Below, piece by piece: positions 36,783 through 48,500 of a DNA stretch of 64,000 bases; positions within the stretch are counted from its first letter, which is position 1, and every line of letters starts with the position of its first letter. Source of the DNA: Prevotella sp. GTDB taxonomy: Bacteria > Bacteroidota > Bacteroidia > Bacteroidales > Bacteroidaceae. The stretch lies in the NCBI GenBank assembly GCA_017554145.1, contig JAFZIZ010000005.1, forward strand, positions 124,001 to 188,000, given 5' to 3'. The notes under the pieces were generated by a model. It was not told where the DNA came from. It ran no database searches and saw only the letters and a program-made list of their open reading frames with translations. A program made the translations under genes and the position numbers.

Positions 36783-37388
36783 ATGGAGCAGAAGCCACAA
36801 CATCGCCCCAAAATCGCTATCGTCGATGCTAACACCTTAGCGGTGTTGGGACTTAGGCAGTTATTGCAGAACGTCATGCCCATTATGACAGTAGACACCT
36901 ACGGCTCTTTCGCTGAACTATCGGCGAATCATCCCGACTGTTATTTCCACTACTTTGTCTCCATGAACATTGTACTGCAAAATCGCCAGTTCTTCCAAGA
37001 GCGACAACGCAAGACCATTGTGCTGACACTGCAATTAGAAGATACGGCACAACTACCCGACTTCCATAGCCTTTGCATCAACCAACCTGAATCACAACTC
37101 ATCCGTCAACTATTGGGGCTTGCCCAATACGCACACGGAGAAGGTAAACACCTGCCACCGATGCCACAAGTACTCCAGCAGAAAATACTGACCAATCGCG
37201 AGATAGAGGTCATGTCGCTCATCGTACAGGGGTTTATCAATAAAGAAATTGCCGACCAGCTGAACATCGGACTTGCCACTGTTATCACCCATCGCAAGAA
37301 TATCATGGATAAACTCGGTTTGAAGAGCGTTTCCGCCCTCACCATCTATGCCGTGATGCACGGTTACGTGGACATCAACAAGATATAG
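36783..37388 (+). CDS. LuxR-type regulator with degenerate receiver
   Basis: 201 residues from the ATG at 36783; a TTG at 36777 is in frame but less likely. The N-terminal part resembles a receiver (I-A-I-V-D-A-N-T-L-A), but the expected phospho-acceptor segment reads H-Y-F-V-S-M-N with no Asp, so phosphorylation is unlikely. The C-terminal HTH is typical LuxR/FixJ (L-T-N-R-E-I-E-V, then N-K-E-I-A-D-Q-L and V-I-T-H-R-K-N-I). It starts 6 nt after the synthetase gene and ends the operon, so it is a candidate output of the pathway. Confidence 0.88.
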   Translation: MEQKPQHRPKIAIVDANTLAVLGLRQLLQNVMPIMTVDTYGSFAELSANHPDCYFHYFVSMNIVLQNRQFFQERQRKTIVLTLQLEDTAQLPDFHSLCINQPESQLIRQLLGLAQYAHGEGKHLPPMPQVLQQKILTNREIEVMSLIVQGFINKEIADQLNIGLATVITHRKNIMDKLGLKSVSALTIYAVMHGYVDINKI

Positions 37389-37417
37389 TTCGTGAAGATA
37401 CTTCGTCTCGGCAAAAA

Positions 37418-37435
37418 AAAGAAACAAGTTTCTTT
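37418..37435. repeat. Inverted repeat at end of signalling operon
   Basis: AAAGAAAC, AA, GTTTCTTT followed by GTTTT, 30 bp after the LuxR-type gene. It could be a weak terminator or an operator, since it overlaps the -33 box of the next promoter. Confidence 0.45.
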
Positions 37436-37463
37436 GTTTTGCGCTCGACTTTTCGTATCTTTG
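37433..37463 (+). promoter_or_regulatory. Promoter of Rid/chorismatase-like gene
   Basis: TTTG (37433-37436), 19 nt, TATCTTTG (37456-37463) then C. This is the best match to the Bacteroidetes consensus in the window. The ATG follows at 37482. Confidence 0.7.
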
Positions 37464-37481
37464 CACCCAAATTTAAAGATT

Positions 37482-38627
37482 ATGAACCTTCAATTGAAAA
37501 CATTACCCTTTGAAAACGCCCGTGCTGAAGTCTCTTGTTTCGACAACGGCACAGAGGTGAAAGAGTATCATGTGATGATTCATGTGGATGACGCCACACT
37601 GACCTTTTCGGAACAATTAGACGCTATCATCAAGACATACAATGCTCTTCTGGACGGAGAACTGAAAGGAGCACGTAGCGTCTTCAAACGCTATTTCCTC
37701 AGCGATGCTGCCAATCAGGCAGACGAGATTATCGTGAACGATGTCACCGACTGCGCCAAGAGCATCATCCAGCAGGCACCGCTCGACGGTACAAAGGTGG
37801 CTCTCTGGGTCTATCTGATGACCAATGTACAGACCCGTCTTGGTAAGAGTGGACTCTATGAGGTGAGCCACGGCGACTTCCGCCACTTGTGGAACGGCAG
37901 TGCCCATAATATGGCTGCCAACTCAGAATATCAGATGCGTTTGCTCTTCAATGAATATAGTATGCAACTGTTGGAAGAGGAATGCACATTGAAGGACAAC
38001 TGCATCCGCACTTGGATTTTCGTGAACGACGTCGATTTGAACTATGGTGGTGTGGTGCGTGCCCGCAACCAGTTCTTCTTCACTCAGGGATTGACCGTCA
38101 ATACCCACTTCATCGCCTCAACGGGCATCGGTGGCAGACAAGCCGACCCCAACGTGCTGTCGCAGATGGACAACTACGCTATCGCAGGTATCCAACAGGA
38201 GCAGATACACTATCTCTATGCACCCACCCACCTCAACCGCACCAGTGACTATGGTGTGAGTTTTGAGCGTGGCACGTATATCGACTATGCCGACCGCCGT
38301 CAGGTGTATATCTCCGGTACAGCCAGCATCAACAACAAGGGTGAGATCATGTATCCGAAAGACATTCGCAAGCAGACCCAACGTATGTGGGAGAATGTCG
38401 AGACACTGTTAGCAGAAGCCGACTGCAGCTACGAGGATGTTGGTTATATGATAGTCTATCTGCGTGACTTGGCAGACTATCAGGTAGTCCGTCAGCTCTT
38501 TGAGGAGCGCTTCCCAGGCTATCCCTACGTCATTGTCCACGCCCCTGTCTGCCGTTCTGGTTGGCTCGTAGAAATGGAATGTATGGCTGTTCGCAAAATA
38601 CAGAATCCCTCTTTAAAGGCATTTTAG
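37482..38627 (+). CDS. Rid-family / chorismatase-like protein
   Basis: 381 residues. The C-terminal part resembles YjgF/Rid domains, ending in C-R-S-G-W-L-V-E-M-E-C with the Arg and Glu that bind carboxylated substrates. The N-terminal 200 residues are similar in layout to FkbO/Hyg5 chorismatases, which fuse such a domain to a Rid-like half. Chorismate cleavage or hydrolysis of an imine or enamine is possible; the substrate cannot be assigned. It has its own promoter and a shared terminator. Confidence 0.7.
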   Translation: MNLQLKTLPFENARAEVSCFDNGTEVKEYHVMIHVDDATLTFSEQLDAIIKTYNALLDGELKGARSVFKRYFLSDAANQADEIIVNDVTDCAKSIIQQAPLDGTKVALWVYLMTNVQTRLGKSGLYEVSHGDFRHLWNGSAHNMAANSEYQMRLLFNEYSMQLLEEECTLKDNCIRTWIFVNDVDLNYGGVVRARNQFFFTQGLTVNTHFIASTGIGGRQADPNVLSQMDNYAIAGIQQEQIHYLYAPTHLNRTSDYGVSFERGTYIDYADRRQVYISGTASINNKGEIMYPKDIRKQTQRMWENVETLLAEADCSYEDVGYMIVYLRDLADYQVVRQLFEERFPGYPYVIVHAPVCRSGWLVEMECMAVRKIQNPSLKAF

Positions 38628-38645
38628 ACTACGTGGTATTATAGC

Positions 38646-38687
38646 AGCGAGTGCAGAATTCAAATTTTCTTGATTTCTGCACTCGCT
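38646..38687. terminator. Bidirectional terminator
   Basis: Perfect 13-bp stem (38646-38658 with 38675-38687), 16-nt loop, T-rich on the plus side, between two convergent genes. Confidence 0.8.
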
Positions 38688-38693
38688 ATTATT

Positions 38694-39491
38694 TTAGTTG
38701 AGTTTCACTGCATTGGGGATGGTATATAAGACACCTTTTGCAGCATCATAGTACTTCAGCGTAATCGACTCCCCTGCGCTACGACCATAGATGGTAAGTG
38801 ACGTACCGCCAGACGCTGAGAGCGTCGCCGTGCCACGGCACTCTTCATCTACGAAGGCACCTGCCAAGCCGGTCTGTCCAGCCGTGATACCCACCTTTGT
38901 CAGGATACTCTCCACACCCACAGTTTTCACCACGGGATACTTGGCAGAGCCGAGTGTGAACTCCGGGATGAAGTCCTCTTCAATGCCGGTCGTCTCGTCC
39001 GAGTTCAACACGATGTCATCAGACAGCGTGAAGATATGCTTCAACTTCTGGTTGTAGTATCTCAGCGAAACATTCACCTTTTCCGTGCCCGTCTCATTGC
39101 CCCAGGCCTTCATCAGGAACTGGGTGTTACCCGACTGCTCACCATCAACGATGACGGCTGGACTTGCCAAGCCGCGCAACTCGTCGTTCACAAACAGTGC
39201 CAGCAGGTCGTCCTCGGAAGCATAGGGTTGCAGCGTCTCCTCAATCTGAACCATCAGCGTGGTCCAGTTCTCATAGAGCGATCCGTCTGGCTCCGACCAG
39301 TTCGGACGCTCCTGGTTGTTGGTCCAGTCTATCTGCCACACGGGAGCCTCACTGACTTCGGTCTCCGTATAGGTAGCTCCGCCACCATTGCCGCCATTGC
39401 CGCCGTTGTTGTCATCGTCGCTGCTGCAAGCCCCCAGGAAGAGGCTTGCCAGCAAAACGAACATTAACTTTGTCTTATTCATAATCTTCAT
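38694..39491 (-). CDS. Surface lipoprotein with duplicated beta domain
   Basis: 265 residues (an ATG at 39482 is equally possible). A lipoprotein signal ends L-G-A-C, followed by S-S-D-D-D-N-N, an acidic motif typical of surface-exposed Bacteroidetes lipoproteins. A Gly/Asn-rich linker built on a G-G-N repeat follows. Two copies of a domain of about 80-100 residues come next, each with V-D/N-D/E-E-x-R-G followed by L-x-Y-Y and a terminal L-N. The same pattern occurs near the end of the giant protein encoded just upstream, so the two likely work together. Function unknown. Confidence 0.85.
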   Translation of the reverse strand: MKIMNKTKLMFVLLASLFLGACSSDDDNNGGNGGNGGGATYTETEVSEAPVWQIDWTNNQERPNWSEPDGSLYENWTTLMVQIEETLQPYASEDDLLALFVNDELRGLASPAVIVDGEQSGNTQFLMKAWGNETGTEKVNVSLRYYNQKLKHIFTLSDDIVLNSDETTGIEEDFIPEFTLGSAKYPVVKTVGVESILTKVGITAGQTGLAGAFVDEECRGTATLSASGGTSLTIYGRSAGESITLKYYDAAKGVLYTIPNAVKLN

Positions 39492-39498
39492 ATATTTT

Positions 39499-39530
39499 CG
39501 TTATGACGTTATTCCGTTATCACGTTATTA
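39499..39530. repeat. Octanucleotide tandem repeat
   Basis: Four 8-nt units, cgttatga, cgttattc, cgttatca, cgttatta, in the 43-bp gap between the giant gene and the lipoprotein gene. Confidence 0.75.
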
Positions 39531-39534
39531 CAAG

Positions 39535-42500
39535 TTACTTAACAACTACCTTGCGGCCGTTGAAGATATACAGACCCTTCTTCGTCGGCTTCTGCTGTAG
39601 CTGGATACCGCCGATGGTGTACCACTTACCGTCCTCGTAGGCAGTGCGTGAGAAGTTGATGGTCGTCGGATTGTCAGGACTACCGACAACGGCATTCTTC
39701 TTGAAGGTCATGATCTCACCGGTAATAGCCACCATCTCACCATCACGCTCGATAGCGAAACAGATGGGCTGTTCGGTCTCACCGGCGATGCTCAGGTAGA
39801 AGATGCTCTCCTCGTCGGCAGGAGTGAGGCTCTCACCCATTACCTCTCCGTCGACGTAAGCCACCAGCAGGTCGCCCTCCTCAGGCTCGAAGCCTTCCAC
39901 GATAGCGCTCACGGACATCGTGCTGCGCGACTCTGCGGCGCCACGGTTCGTGCTTTGTGTCTCGTCCTCACTGAAGTTGCTACCCAACTCGTAGTACGGA
40001 TAGGTGAACGACGCCGTGTCGGCCTTGCACAACATCATGTAACCCTCACCAGGTTTCATGTACTGTAAGCTACCGCGCCAGCGTCCAGTATTACCCGACT
40101 TGGTGAAGTAGGCAAACTCGGTGTGACTCTTGATGACGTCACCCTCCTCAGCCTGATCGAAGTAGTCGCTCAGGGCAGTCTCCACGGTCAGGTTCGTCAT
40201 CGGTGTGTAGCCGATGGCGTTCCAGCCCTTCTTCAGTTCGATGGTGCGTGCCTCTTCCTTCTTGATGACGGTGCCACCGATGGGGAATGTGCAATCCTTC
40301 TGCACCTTGATGGCATACGAATTCTTCGGTGAGATGACCACGTTCTTCGTGTTGCCTGATGCCAGCCACTTCTTGTTCTTATAGGTCAGCGTCAGGTTGC
40401 TGCCCAGGTCGGTCAGCATGTCGCCTTCCTTCCATGGCATGTTACTGAGTAGTTTGTTCACGTCACTCAGTTCCTCGCTCTGTACGTTGAACGATACCCA
40501 GTTCCATCCCTTCTTCAGACTGAAGTTCTGTACGAAACTGTCACCGCCGTCGAAGCGTACCGGTTTGTCTGTACCCAGGACAGCCGACTTATCGAACTTG
40601 ATTTTTTGATTTGGTGTCAGCACAATCTCACGTCCTGTGCTATACTGCCACAGGCGGAAGTTTAATTCGCGACCGCTGGTCTGACTGTCGTAGACGGTCA
40701 GGTACAGACCTGTCTCGCCCGTCTGAGCATTGTGACTGATGTTAGCATAGCCATGACATAAGTTCGCGTTGTCGAAGACACCCACGATGTCACGGGAATC
40801 GGTGTCAAGCTCGTCATACAGATAAACCAGACCGGAGATACTCATCGAGTTCTTCAAGAGGTCGCCACTAATAGTATTTGCCCAGTCGGGCTGCTCGCCC
40901 TCTACCGTCAGGTTCAGGTAGAACGGCTCCACGATGCCCTCCTCATCGGTCAGATAGATAATCTCATTATATGTACCGATGTTCAGGTCCTTGCTGACCG
41001 TCGCATTGACATAATCCATCGACTGCGGTGCCACCACATCGGTGTACTTGTTGAGCGTCAGCCAGCGCGGGCAATTCTCAATCGTGTAGGTATGGCTCGA
41101 AGCACCGTTGTTGTAGAACGGCAGTTCACAGCTCTCGCCGCTACCATACTTGATTGTAACGTCCAGTTTGTTCACTAACCACTGCAGGCTGCTGTTGGTC
41201 ACATAGTAGCAGGCCGTCTGCGGCGATGCCATCGTATTACCATTCCTGTCCTCCACGTCACGCAGCGTCACATAGATGTTGCGGTGGTTCAATTTGGCAG
41301 CAGGCTCGTCGAGCTCTACCATGATCTGGTTGTCCCTGCCGATGAACGAGAAGTTCAGGTTCGTCACTTCCTCATACGGCACTACGGGAGCAGCCATAGT
41401 GGCATCGATGTGCGACAGGATTTCGTCAACGGAATTGACGAACACATAGTCGCGTGCAGGAATGTTCGTAGGTTCATGCGTCACGGGATCTTCCTGATAG
41501 CGCATATTGCCGTCGGCGTCTAAGTATATCTTCTTGCTGTAGGCGTATGGCGTCATGACAATCTCGTTCTTATCATTGCGCTCCTGGTGGTCGAAGCCTA
41601 AGTAGGTAATCAGACCCTTCTCATCACCGTTAGGACTCTTCGTCGCATAGGTGTTGATGAGCGTCTGCGGCAGTGCCTGACCGAAGAGAATCAGTTCGTC
41701 GATGTTACCCTTCAGTGGTGTGTTGCCACCTTCTGTTGCACCGATGAACGAGTTGCCGCTCATGCCGCCAAGGCTGTCGACCTCGAAGGTCGTCACCTGT
41801 TCCTTATCCAAATAGATGTTTGCCACGTTACGGGCACGGTTCATCGTCATGGCGAAGTGGTGCCACTGTCCGTCGCTCCAGTCGCCGGCCACCTCGGTCT
41901 CGAAGCCATTCGAGCGGTACAGCAGCTTATCGCCATCGAATCCGATGTTGAACCGGTTCTTGGAATCGCTGTCCTCCTTCAGACCGTTGCCGTTGCTCAG
42001 CAGCGTGCCGCGACCGTCGGCATCCGTCTTGAACCAGAACATCAGTGTGTAGTCCTGCTCGGCGGTGCGGTTCAGGGCATCCTGCGTCAGTTCCAGACCC
42101 TTGTCGGCCTTCTCCAAATGCAGGGACATACCGTGTGGCATAGCCCACGAAGCACCCATCAGCTTGGCGTTGGCACCTTGGGTATGGTCGGTAGCATAGT
42201 CACCCGAGCCTTCATTCATCGGGTAGTAGTCCACGAGGTCCTTCTCGTAGCCTGTCAGTCGGTGCAGGCCATAGGTACTGAAGAGTCCTACATCCAAAGC
42301 GCGATACCACAGACGAGCCTCCATCATGCGGCCCTCGTAGTACTGGCTCTCGTTGCGGTCGACTTCGTTGGTGCGACCGAAGATAAGCGGACCAGTACCC
42401 GTATATAGGGCTTTGAGTTTGTAGCCCTTGCCGATAACCTCACCGTCGCAGTAGAACATCAGTGTGCTGTCCTTCTGATTGATGCTGACAGCCACCTGAC

Positions 42501-45500
42501 GGAAGGCGCCTGGCTTAATGGCCTTCGTTGACGTGAAGGCCTGATCGTTGATAACAGCCTTTAGATACATATCAGAGGTCAGCCACAGCTGCAGCTCCTG
42601 TCCGTTGGTGCCGTGCGAGAACAGCGGCATATCGCGTCCCGTCTCGGCAGGCTTTATTCTCAGGTCGATAGTCAGGTCCTTACCGCTGAAGTTACGCTTA
42701 GCCTCGCTTTCCACGCTGGCCTTGCCTTCAAACTGCAGGCTCACCATTTCGGAGAGTTCGTTGTTATTCACCTCGCCCTTCACCTCGAAGTTGCTGATGG
42801 CAGAGAGGTTATTGTATTCAATGTCCTCCGAGAAGTTGAACACGATGTCGTCGCCCGAGGTTAGTAGGCCGCTCTTCGGTTCGGGTGTACCGAACAGTTG
42901 CGGACGGCGCGTATCTTTGATACCGCTAATGACCTTCGACGGTGAGGTAAGGAACGTGCCACCGTTGCGGCAGAAGAGCACGGCCCTCAGGTCGTAGCTG
43001 CGCTCTATCGTCCAGCCTTCACCGTAGAACTCGGTGATGATGTTGCCGTTCTCAGGAATCATCTCACATACACCATTGGCATTCGCCATCAGCAGTGAGT
43101 CGGTATAGTACGAACAGAGGTTCGTCCAAGCGTCGTCGCCACGCTGCGATTCCTTGTATTGGAACTCGATGTGGTCGAAGTTATGCTGGTGACGGTCGAA
43201 GTCGCTGATGGTAACAGGGATGTACCAGCCGCGCTTCGGGTCTTGCTGGGCATTGGTGTTCAGCACCCACTTGTCGGATGGAACCGAGATATTCACCGCT
43301 CCAGCCTCACGCAGGAAGTGCACGTCGAACGTAGTGGTTGCGATGGCGTGTTCAGCGTCACCAGGCGACATCAGACCGATGGTCAGACCTTCATAGTCGA
43401 AGCCCTTGCCAGCACGCACCTCCATTTCCAACTGGGTTGTCACACCCGGCACGAGGCTCACGGTCATGCCGGCGGTGGTCAGCGTCTGTCCGTTCACACT
43501 GATCTTCGCACCGTTCGGATTCGCCTGGTCGGCAGCAAACAGCTGCATGGCGCTCAAGCCAAGCGTAGCCTCAGGCTTCTCGCTCTCGTTGGCGAGGAAT
43601 ATCGTGAAGCGGGCGGGGTCGTTGATGGATACACCGCTTACGCTATGCTTGTCGAGGCTGATCGTCGGGTTGTCAATCTTCAGCGTACGCTCGTCAAGCA
43701 GTGAGCCGGCATTGTAGAAGTGCGTCTTGCGCTCGTCCTCCCAAGGATTGGAGGTATAACCGCCACGGGTGCGGAACACGAAGCTGCAAGGTTCACCATG
43801 ATCAGGAAGGTTACTCTCCTTCTTCAGATAGTGCAGTGTCGTGTCGTTCAGCTGCTGGAAATTGTAGTTGCTGAACACATCCTCTGGGTCGTACTTGCCT
43901 TTGCCATTGGTGGCATCTGCCATCGGCACACGATAGACGTCCACAGCCAGGCGGCTTGTCGGCGCAGCGGCGATAGTGAATGCTATCGAACGGTTGTACT
44001 CGTTGGCAATGCTGTTGGTGCCGATGGTCGTCGAGGTAAGCACGGGGGTCAGAGACCACCTGAAGTATGTACCGCTAAATTTGAGGGACGATTCTTGATT
44101 CTTCACTCCACCTTTAACCGTCGGGTCGAGTTTCTTCAGGGATTCCAGATAGCCAAAGATGCCACCGCCAACATAGTTGACAACAAGAGCGGCTACCGTA
44201 GTACCGACGCCACTGCCCCTACTGAAGTAGTCGGGCTGTACGCCATAGGGGAAGTACATCGACGTAGCGTTAGAGTAGCTGCTGCTGAACGTCTCGCTAT
44301 AGTTCACGCCTGCAGCGCCGGCAATGTCGAAGCTGTTCACCAGGTCGGTGGCGTTCAGTTTCTCGCGTTCATTCTGCGTGATCATCTTTGACCATGCATA
44401 TATAATCTCGCTCTTTTCAGCGATCTCGTCAGGACAGTCGGCCGGCGTCTTTCCGTCTGGCAGCACGATGACATAATGGGTATATTCGTCGGCCGTCATT
44501 TTTTCCGTATTATATTCCTTGTTCTTATAACCGAACTTCGAGTCGGAAGGCTCGCGCAGCGAGCGATAGATGGCCTTACCCGATGAGTTGGCAGCCCGCT
44601 TGGCTTCTTCCTGCGTACCTAAGAACATCAGGTCCATAATCTGCTTCGCCAATCCGGGGATAATCTCCTCGAGTATCTGCTTCTGCGAGTAGATGAACTG
44701 CTGCTTCAGCTTCGGACCGTAGCCTATCGAGATGTCGCGTACCAGATGATATATCTTACCATCGGCACCCACACCCGCGGCAATATGTGCCATCGTGCCG
44801 TATTTAGCATATTGGGTCACATCACCAGTCGTGTTGAGCTGACCAATACCGCCTGCTGCCATTCGGGCTTTATATACACTGTCGGGAATCACGCAGATAG
44901 ATGATAACGGCTTTATCTGCACGTTCTGCACCATACCGATATAGAGGTCGGCATCGGCACCCACCATGGATGGGTCGCCACTGGTGCTGACAGCGTTAGA
45001 GAGCACCATCGTATGCGACCATGCCTTGCTACCGTTATAGTTGAATACCAGGTCTGTGTATGAGATATCTACCTTCTCTGCAGCATGCTCGACACCGTCG
45101 AATATGCCATCAAATGTGTCGGTCAGGAATTGAGTATCGCCATCTACATAGCCTTGGAACCAGGTGAGCTTGTCGGCCAGCGAGAAGTTGAACATCACAC
45201 CGCCTGACATCGACAGGTTCATGGCGTAGCTGTTGTTGAGCGTAGCACCCTTGGCAAGTGTCGATGAGCTGTAGGCTCCAGGCGGGTCGCGCAGGATGTC
45301 AAACAACAGCGGCTGACCATCGGTCAGCAGATCCTTACCCTTACCGATGGGGTACATGTTGAGTATGTAGCCATGCAGAGGCGCTGCCTCGAAGTGGGTA
45401 CCGTCCTGCTCTACGCTGAAGGTCACCGTCCTAAGCGCGTTCTCAATGCCTACCGGTTGTGCAACCTGGTCGGCTTGCAGCATGAAGGTGCACTGTCCGT

Positions 45501-48500
45501 TAGCGTCTAAGCTCAGCGTATCCTTCACCACACCGTTCTTAAAGCCGTTGTGCATGGTGGCGAGTCCGCCGCCAACTTTCACATAGTCAATCTTCTCGGA
45601 TGACAAGTCATTGTTGTACGGATAGCGCTCTGCTACCTGCAACTGGATATAGTACTTACGTTCCAGACTGAATACAGGGAAGCCGAAGGTGTAGGTGGCT
45701 GTTGTTGGGTTTTCAGGGTTCTTGTAAGCCAACGGCAACTGCACCTTGTCGCCACTCATCGTGGTGGAGTTGTAGTTCTTGTCGCCTAAGTAGTCGAACG
45801 AGTCGTAACTCAGCTGCTTATAGGTCAGCTCCACGGGGTTGTGATAGATGCGGTTATAGACAGCATTGTAGTTTGCTGTGGGCTTATAAATGGTATTGCC
45901 GTCTACATCCATGAAGCTGCCTTCGTAGGTGGTGTCCTTCGGGGCGAGGCAGTCGGTCAGGTCGATGACCTCACTCGCCTGTCCCTCCTGGAACAGGGTG
46001 GGATAACCCTGGCAATATACTTGTTCCACCTTCCAACGCACGGGCGGCAGTTTCAGCACATACTCACCGGTAGCTGGGTCGGGTGTCACCTCCATACGCT
46101 TGCGCAGGGTCTTCACCTTTGTCTGGTGACCGCCGTCGCCGGCATGCTGATACGACTCCTCGCGCTCGGTGCGCTCCTTATTCAGGTTGTCATACACCAG
46201 CCACGACTTGTCGTCGCCCTCCAAGGCGAGCACCATCTGCAGGTTGTCACCCAGATTGTTCTTCGACAGGTTGTTGCCCAATGGCAGGTTGCCCTGATCG
46301 TTACCGCCGACGATGCGGCCTATCAGCTTCACCTTCGTATCGTCGTAGAAGTAGATACCTGCCACATCGCCGGTGAAATGCTTCGAGTACGAGCCGCCGT
46401 TCACGAACTGGTGACCGTCCATGACCACCTGGATGGTGTTGTCGTCGGGCAGCACACGGAACGAGAATTGACCTTCCTCGTCGGTCTCCACGTATTTGCC
46501 TGTAGCATTGTGCAGTTTCTTACCGTTCAGGAGGAAGTTGGCACCCTTCACGGGGATGCTCGTGCCTTCGTACATCACGTAGCCCGAGAAGCGCTTGCCG
46601 TTGATGGCAGTGAACTCATGCACCGTCACGTCGTTGGTCTTGGCATCAAAAGTCACAGCATACTGCTGTACCTCGGCTTCTACCTTGCTTCCGGCAGTCA
46701 CCTCGTATGTGATGCTCGTCTTTCCCTGGTAGGACAGCTCGTCGGCGACGTAATGACCGCTCTCGTCGGTGGTTGCACTGGTCTGTATGCTTCCACCTAC
46801 GATGTTCACCGTTACGCCGGGAATACCTGTACCGTCATTGAAACGCACATAGCCCTCCAGACGACCTGTATTCTTACATGCACCAGCCTTCACGTCAGTC
46901 TCAGTATAATACTTACCTTCGCAGTCGGAAGTCGCGCGTACCTTATATTCATATTGCTTCAGAGGCGACACCGTCTTGTCCTCGTAGGTCATTTGGTCGA
47001 TGTTGGTAGCCACCTGCTCCCAAGCGTCATCGCCCTGACCCACTTCGCGGCGCAGCACGGTGAAGTAGTCGATGGGGTTGCCATCGGTATCCCATGTCAG
47101 CACGACGCTGCTCTGATGGGTCTCCGTGATCAGGGTCTTGTCAATCTTACCCGTGCTCGTATGGTAGAAGTCGGGCAGAGTGGGTGTATTGATGGTCACT
47201 GTGGTTTCGGTAACCGTCGTGGTGGTGGGAACGACAGTGTCGCCATCCTTGGTCCAAGTGCCAAGGTTAGCCAGCACGTCGCCATCTGAGGTTGCCGCCG
47301 ATGCAGTCCGCATCTTGGGAACGGCCTTGCCGTCAACGACCTCCCAGTAGTCTTTGCCCAGGAGGCTGACCATCTCGCTGGCCGACATGGTAGCCCAAGG
47401 ATTTGCGGGAATCGTGGTCACAGACATCTTGGGAACAGCAATTCCGCCGGAAACCTCCCAGTTGTCGCTGCCCAGTTTCTTTACCAATTGCGCTAATGAC
47501 AGACTGGCGGTGCTGGTGGCTCCTGACATGCCTTTATAACTCCAGTTGTTTTTTGTCCATTCGTTCTCGCCATTACCCCACCATGTCCATGGCTTGATGT
47601 TGAAACCAAGATTTTCAATGTTGGAATAACTTCCTTGTTCCAGACAGTTTTGTACTGCGCAGGCAACGTCGCCATCTACGAAACCATAGAAAGCTCCTAT
47701 ATAGCCAGCATATCGTGGGGTCTTGAGGGAGCCGTCGAAGCGGCAGTTCACGATATCGGCCCCATTTCCGCGTCCTACGAAACCACCTGTAAGATTACCG
47801 ACACTCTCGATATTGGCCGAAACACGGCAGTTCAAGATTTTACTGCTTCCGTTCCAGTCATCGGCTTGACCGATGAGACCTGCCACGTGGGCACCGCCCT
47901 TGATTTTGCCAGTTAGGTGCAGATTCTTGATCGTGCAACCTTTCGTATATTTGAACAGAGCAAAAGGTGAAACATCAGCACCAGCCTCATTGAGATTGGC
48001 ATTCAGCGTATGGCCGTTGCCGTCGAAGATGCCACGGAAGGTACCCTCGCCATTCCAAGCGACACATTCGGTAACCGTAAAGTCGGCAGCCATGATGGCG
48101 TTGGTATAGTCGTTGGTCTTCAGGGCTTCCTTGAACCTCATCCAGTCAGCATTGCTGCGCAACACCATGAAGGTCTTGCCATCGATGGTCCTGATATCGC
48201 ACGTACCATACTCTCTGGTGGCATGACAGTTGGTTACCGTCACTGTGCCTCTACTATCCTTGCGTGCCCACGTTTCACATTTATCAAGCTTGGTGTTGAT
48301 AGCCGTTGGCGCAAAGAGACAGTTCTCAATGGTTGCCTTGCTCTCTTCATCAACCCAGCTGATGAAGCCACCGTTGCCGATACTATTGGCACCCTCAAAG
48401 CTTCCGTCGAACTTACAGTTGCGTATCGTGACATTGGATTTGGATACGCGTCCAACGATACCGGCGAGAGTACCTTCGCCATTCATAGTACCTTTCAGGG

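Noticed and set aside
39378-39420. Hexanucleotide-like gccgccatt repeat in the lipoprotein gene
   Set aside because: It encodes a simple Gly/Asn linker after the lipid anchor, common in such proteins; not considered a separate element.
45841-47289. Long plus-strand open frame (482 codons) inside the giant gene, and several similar antisense frames
   Set aside because: It is antisense to a continuous 3864-codon gene with clear domains. The translated product has no recognisable family and no promoter; codon bias of the real gene explains it.
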